From Chloroflexota bacterium (GTDB taxonomy: Bacteria > Chloroflexota > Dehalococcoidia > Lucifugimonadales > UBA3495): a stretch of DNA of 64,000 bases. The notes below the pieces were generated by a model. The model worked only from the letters and a program-made list of their open reading frames with translations. It made no database searches and had not been told where the DNA came from. Of the stretch, positions 61,135 through 64,000 are shown piece by piece. The DNA is taken from NCBI GenBank assembly GCA_028875655.1, contig JAPPCX010000054.1:1-64000 (forward strand). Direction: 5' to 3'. The position numbers and the translations under genes are program-made. Each line of letters opens with the position of its first letter. Positions within the stretch are counted from its first letter, which is position 1.

Positions 61135-61738
61135 TGAAACAATGATTAGCTCCGGGGTTGCGGAGCGGATTCCTCCCGAAGAGCGTCCGCTGTCCCGCGT
61201 TGGGCGGCAGCCCATCCCGATTCCATCGGGCGTCACGGTAGAGGTGATCTACGGCGGCGTGGTGGTCACCGGGCCGCAGGGAACCGTCACCCAGAAATAC
61301 CACCCGGAAGTGAAGGTGTCCGTCGAAGGTGACGAGGTCATCGTTGAGCGCCTCACTGACCGCAAGTTTCATCACTCGCTGCACGGCCTGACCCGTTCAC
61401 TCATTGCCAACGCGGTGGTTGGCGTTACCGAAGGTTACAACCGCACCCTGGAGTTGATGGGCGTAGGTTATCGCGTCCAGCAGAACGGGGACGGCATTAC
61501 GCTCAGCGTGGGGTACAGCCACACGGTGGACGTGTTTCCCGAAGCCGGCCTGACCATGCAGGTGGAGGGCAACAACCGGGTGCACATCAGCGGAGTGGAC
61601 AAGCAGAAGGTCGGCCAGTTGGCGGCCAAGGTGCGCAGGGTCCGTCCGCCGAATGCCTACAAAGAAAAGGGAATCCGGTACCAGGGTGAGGTGTTGCGCC
61701 TGAAGCCCGGCAAGGCCGCAGCGCGGCGCGCCGTATAA
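61124..61738 (+). CDS. rplF: 50S ribosomal protein L6
   Basis: Stalk-base protein. The core starts SRVGRQPIPIPSGVTVEV, with LHGLTRSLIANAVVGVTEGY and the C-terminal VRRVRPPNAYKEKGIRYQGEVLRLKPGKAA. A 22-residue N-terminal extension precedes the usual start. ATG 61124 overlaps rpsH; the ATG at 61142 is an alternative. Confidence 0.95.
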   Translation: MSGSETMISSGVAERIPPEERPLSRVGRQPIPIPSGVTVEVIYGGVVVTGPQGTVTQKYHPEVKVSVEGDEVIVERLTDRKFHHSLHGLTRSLIANAVVGVTEGYNRTLELMGVGYRVQQNGDGITLSVGYSHTVDVFPEAGLTMQVEGNNRVHISGVDKQKVGQLAAKVRRVRPPNAYKEKGIRYQGEVLRLKPGKAAARRAV

Positions 61739-61749
61739 AGCGGGGCGCT

Positions 61750-61799
61750 CTGGATTCCCGCTTTCGCGGGAATGACGGGAGTTGCGGTAATGACGGGAT
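61750..61799. repeat. GGATTCCCGC/GCGGGAATGAC repeat inside the spc operon
   Basis: CTGGATTCCCGCTTTCGCGG followed by GAATGACGGGA and one extra half-unit (GCGGTAATGACGGGA). It occupies most of the 100-base rplF-rplR gap. Confidence 0.85.
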
Positions 61800-61838
61800 T
61801 CCAAAGTTCCGAAGTACGGATTTGAGAGCGATCTAAAA

Positions 61839-62198
61839 ATGCCTAAAGACAAGGATGCCCGGAAACTGCGTGTCGTGCGGCACCGCCGGGTGAGGAACAA
61901 AGTGATTGGGACACCCGAGCGGCCCAGGCTATGCGTCTTCCGCAGCCTGAAGGGAATCTACGCCCAGGTGATCGACGATGCGCGCGGCCATACGCTGGCC
62001 CAAGCGTCGAGCCAGGAGTTGGCCGGCGATGTCGCCACGCCCAAGACCGCCGCGTCCGTGGCGGTGGGCAAGCTGGTGGCTGAGCGGGCCATTGCGGCGG
62101 GAGTAACGTCCGTCGTCTTCGACCGTGGAGGCTATCAATTCCACGGGCGGGTGAAGGCACTGGCCGATGCGGCCCGGGAAGGAGGGCTTAAGTTCTGA
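61839..62198 (+). CDS. rplR: 50S ribosomal protein L18
   Basis: 5S rRNA-binding protein. [36 protein letters not shown] and the C-terminal [28 protein letters not shown] are conserved. It has 119 residues. It shares one base with rpsE. Confidence 0.97.
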   Translation: MPKDKDARKLRVVRHRRVRNKVIGTPERPRLCVFRSLKGIYAQVIDDARGHTLAQASSQELAGDVATPKTAASVAVGKLVAERAIAAGVTSVVFDRGGYQFHGRVKALADAAREGGLKF

Positions 62199-63043
62199 TG
62201 GTATCCCCAGCATCCCGCAGAGGTGAGCGCAATGACCGGGGCGGCGGTGAGCGTCGCGGTGGACGCGGCGGACGCGGCCGCGACCGGGAACAGCGACAAC
62301 GCGATGACGACAGCGGCGGATTCAACGAGCGAGTGGTGCACACCCGCCGGATCGCCAAGGTCGTGAAAGGGGGCCGCCGGCTCCGTTTCAACGCGCTGGT
62401 GGTGGTTGGCGACGGCCAGGGACGGGTGGGCGCCGGCATGGGAAAGGCGCTGGCCATTCCGGACGCCGTACGCAAGGGAACCGCAGTAGCCCGCCGGAGC
62501 ACCATCAACATTCCGATCAAGGGCAGCACCATTCCTCACGAGATTTCCGTGCGCAAGGGCGCGTCGATCGTTATCATCAAGCCGGCGCCGCTGGGCACCG
62601 GAATCATCGCGGCCGGCGCGATGCGCGCGATGCTGGAACTGGGCGGAGTTCAGGACGTGGTTGGCAAGTCGCTGGGCTCGCGCAACCCCATTAACATCGT
62701 GCAGGCCACTCTTGAGGCTCTGAGCCTGTTGCGTGATCCGGAGACGGAGCGTGCCAACCGGCTGGGACTCAACCAACCGGCGACCAACGGCGCCGCCGAA
62801 TCGTCCGAAGCAAGCGGAGAGGGTTCGCGGCCGGCTGCGGCGGAAGCGCCGGTCTCTACCGCGGGGGCGGAGACCACAGCGGAAACGGAAGCCACTGCCG
62901 AAGCGTCTGCAACTGATCCTTCCGGAACCGGGCCGTCCGGAACCGACTCTTCCGAAGCGGCCCCGGCCTCCGAACCAGATGCACCGGCAACGGAACCTTC
63001 GGCGGAAACCGGTGCCGACGAAACAGCCCAGAGCGGCGAATGA
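62198..63043 (+). CDS. rpsE: 30S ribosomal protein S5 with RG-rich head and long acidic tail
   Basis: Translational accuracy protein. The core (residues ~45-195) has VVHTRRIAKVVKGGRRLRFNALVVVGDGQGRVGAGMGKA and the later GTGIIAAGAMRAMLELGGVQDVVGKSLGSRN. The first ~45 residues are Arg/Gly-rich. The last ~85 are a low-complexity Ala/Ser/Thr/Glu tail. Total is 281 residues against about 165 in E. coli. The tail should project from the subunit surface; its role is unknown. Confidence 0.95.
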   Translation: MVSPASRRGERNDRGGGERRGGRGGRGRDREQRQRDDDSGGFNERVVHTRRIAKVVKGGRRLRFNALVVVGDGQGRVGAGMGKALAIPDAVRKGTAVARRSTINIPIKGSTIPHEISVRKGASIVIIKPAPLGTGIIAAGAMRAMLELGGVQDVVGKSLGSRNPINIVQATLEALSLLRDPETERANRLGLNQPATNGAAESSEASGEGSRPAAAEAPVSTAGAETTAETEATAEASATDPSGTGPSGTDSSEAAPASEPDAPATEPSAETGADETAQSGE

Positions 63044-63051
63044 GAACGGAA

Positions 63052-63234
63052 ATGGCGCAGATTAAGATTACCTGGAAGAAAAGTTGCATTGGCAGGCCGT
63101 CTTACCAACGTCGCATTGTTGAATCCCTGGGCCTGAAGCGGCTGAACCATTCGGTTGTTCACCAGGACAGCCCGACCATCATGGGAATGGTGAAAAAGGT
63201 CCAGCACCTGGTGGTGGTTGAGCCCGTCGAGTGA
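63052..63234 (+). CDS. rpmD: 50S ribosomal protein L30
   Basis: MAQIKITWKKSCIGRPSYQRRIVESLGLKRLNHSV is the family opening, 60 residues in all. The track's earlier ATG at 63040 overlaps the rpsE stop and would add four residues; either could be used. Confidence 0.95.
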   Translation: MAQIKITWKKSCIGRPSYQRRIVESLGLKRLNHSVVHQDSPTIMGMVKKVQHLVVVEPVE

Positions 63235-63255
63235 CGCTCGACGGTTGGAATCGTC

Positions 63256-63295
63256 TGAATCAGGATTTACGAGATTTTCGGATTTTTCAGGATTG
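63256..63295. repeat. Degenerate CAGGATTTACGAGAT-type repeat
   Basis: AT-rich TCAGGATTTACGAGATTTTC and TTTTCAGGATT units lie in the 125-base rpmD-rplO gap. They resemble the CATGGATNNACAGGAT elements at 30.0 and 32.8 kb in style. Confidence 0.45.
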
Positions 63296-63359
63296 GGTAT
63301 CTCCTCCTGCCGGGGGACTGGGTACAGGCAGCAGCTGACTTACGGAGCAAGACATAGCC

Positions 63360-63806
63360 ATGATGGAGCACGAAGTATCGCCACCAAAGGGCGCCCGCCG
63401 CAGCCGGAAACGGGTGGGCCGGGGCGACGCGGCCGGGGGCGGCAGCTATGCCGGGCGCGGCATGAAGGGTCAAAAGTCCCGGTCGGGCAAAAGCGTAAGG
63501 ATCGGTTTTGAAGGCGGTCAGCTGCCCTTGATTAAGGGACTGCCCATGAAGCGGGGATTCAACAACCGCTACAAGACCTACTACGCGCTGGTGAATTTGA
63601 GCACCCTTCAGGAGCGGTTTGAAGCCGGCACGACGGTGACTCCCGAACTGCTGCACGGCCTGGGCATCGTGCGGCGCACCAGTTTGCCCGTGAAAATAGT
63701 GAGCGACGGCGAGCTAGACCACGCATTGACCGTGAACGCGCACAAGTTCACGGCAGCGGCCCGGGCCAAGATTGAAGCGGCGGGCGGCTCCGCCGTAGAA
63801 ATCTAG
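63360..63806 (+). CDS. rplO: 50S ribosomal protein L15
   Basis: Late assembly protein. GARRSRKRVGRGDAAGGGSYAGRGMKGQKSRSG opens the glycine-rich extension, and GFEGGQLPLIKGLPMKRGFNN is the conserved part. It has 148 residues. secY follows 130 bases later. Confidence 0.96.
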   Translation: MMEHEVSPPKGARRSRKRVGRGDAAGGGSYAGRGMKGQKSRSGKSVRIGFEGGQLPLIKGLPMKRGFNNRYKTYYALVNLSTLQERFEAGTTVTPELLHGLGIVRRTSLPVKIVSDGELDHALTVNAHKFTAAARAKIEAAGGSAVEI

Positions 63807-63832
63807 GCGGAACGGTTTAGTTATGGCAACGC

Positions 63833-63889
63833 CTGGATTCCTGCCCCGTATCGAGTACGGGGTGACGTTCTTTCGCAGGAATGACGGGA
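63833..63889. repeat. Variant repeat with nested palindrome
   Basis: CTGGATTCCTGC...GCAGGAATGACGGG carries an inserted inner palindrome (CCCCGTATCGAGTACGGGG) between its arms. It lies between rplO and secY. Confidence 0.7.
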
Positions 63890-63936
63890 CAAGCAAGAAT
63901 GCGGGATAATTTGACGACGGGCGAGTTACGGCGAGC

Positions 63937-64000
63937 ATGATCCAATCTGAGGTGCAGGGCGGCGGCAGATGGCCGCGACTGGTTCAGGCAGCGATTGACG
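63937..64000 (+). CDS. secY: Start of SecY, protein translocase subunit (partial)
   Basis: The ATG at 63937 opens MIQSEVQGGGRWPRLVQAAID, running to the window edge without a stop. Position after rplO in the spc operon and the basic amphipathic start fit SecY. Only 21 residues are visible, so the call rests mainly on gene order. Confidence 0.7.
   Translation, partial: MIQSEVQGGGRWPRLVQAAID

Overview
The window is one continuous stretch of a high-GC bacterial chromosome, dense with genes and with no rRNA, tRNA, CRISPR array or intact transposon that I can see. Gene content and style suggest a Chloroflexota bacterium, probably of the Dehalococcoidia/SAR202 kind. The grounds are early-cobalt B12 genes, paired MaoC-type hydratases, HpcH/HpaI aldolases, long-form S14, an S12 with an insertion, and many scattered GGATTCCCGC...GCGGGAATGAC repeats. 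That assignment is inference from gene content and was not computed.

Layout. 1-2.1 kb: a VWA/MIDAS protein. 2.1-9.8 kb: a pyrimidine operon (PyrR-type attenuator, pyrR, pyrB, pyrC, carA, carB) with overlapping or closely spaced genes. 9.9-13.1 kb: ornithine cyclodeaminase-like protein and ferredoxin, divergent from a LysR regulator with a palindromic operator candidate, then an HpcH/HpaI aldolase. 13.2-20.2 kb (minus strand): an anaerobic-type cobalamin run cbiC-cbiX-cbiD-cbiT-cbiL-cbiF-cbiG-cbiH, preceded by leuS. 22.9-27.4 kb: K+ uptake pair ktrB/ktrA, pheA, lepB and a YihY-type membrane protein. 27.5-32.8 kb (minus): a small alpha/beta protein, two MaoC-type hotdog proteins, a PfkB kinase, a DUF192 lipoprotein, a second HpaI aldolase, a HAD hydrolase and an unknown. 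33.1-38.8 kb: a tiny Tat-exported peptide, then mutS, an ArsC/Spx-like gene, a HAD protein and mutL on the minus strand. 38.9-39.6 kb: a DUF433/DUF5615 pair. 39.6-46.8 kb (minus): ferredoxin reductase, an FdhA/NuoG-like protein, NuoF, NuoE and a FrnE/DsbA-like gene, with an orphan BrnA-type antitoxin inside. 46.9-50.1 kb: HAD hydrolase and trehalose synthesis (otsA, otsB). 50.3-64 kb: the str, S10 and spc ribosomal operons from rpsL to the start of secY, with no tuf gene between fusA and rpsJ.

Main discovery. Two genes that the ORF track shows only as 5'-truncated pieces are complete if one in-frame TGA is read as selenocysteine. One is an ArsC/Spx-like protein with U-S-S-C in place of CxxC (35650-36012, minus). 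The other is a FrnE-type DsbA protein with U-P-W-C in place of CPWC (46141-46803, minus). In both, the TGA falls exactly on the first redox cysteine, the true ATG has a good Shine-Dalgarno, and a hairpin suited to a bacterial SECIS lies just downstream. The organism is therefore predicted to decode UGA as Sec. selA/B/C/D are not in this window.

Other points of interest: an FDH-like subunit with no Cys or Sec at the metal-ligand position; a four-cysteine insertion in CbiX; a three-half-site operator before otsA; repeats landing inside ribosomal operons and supplying N-terminal codons to several genes; a 69-residue Tat precursor whose mature part would be about 23 residues; and charged tails on several ribosomal proteins.
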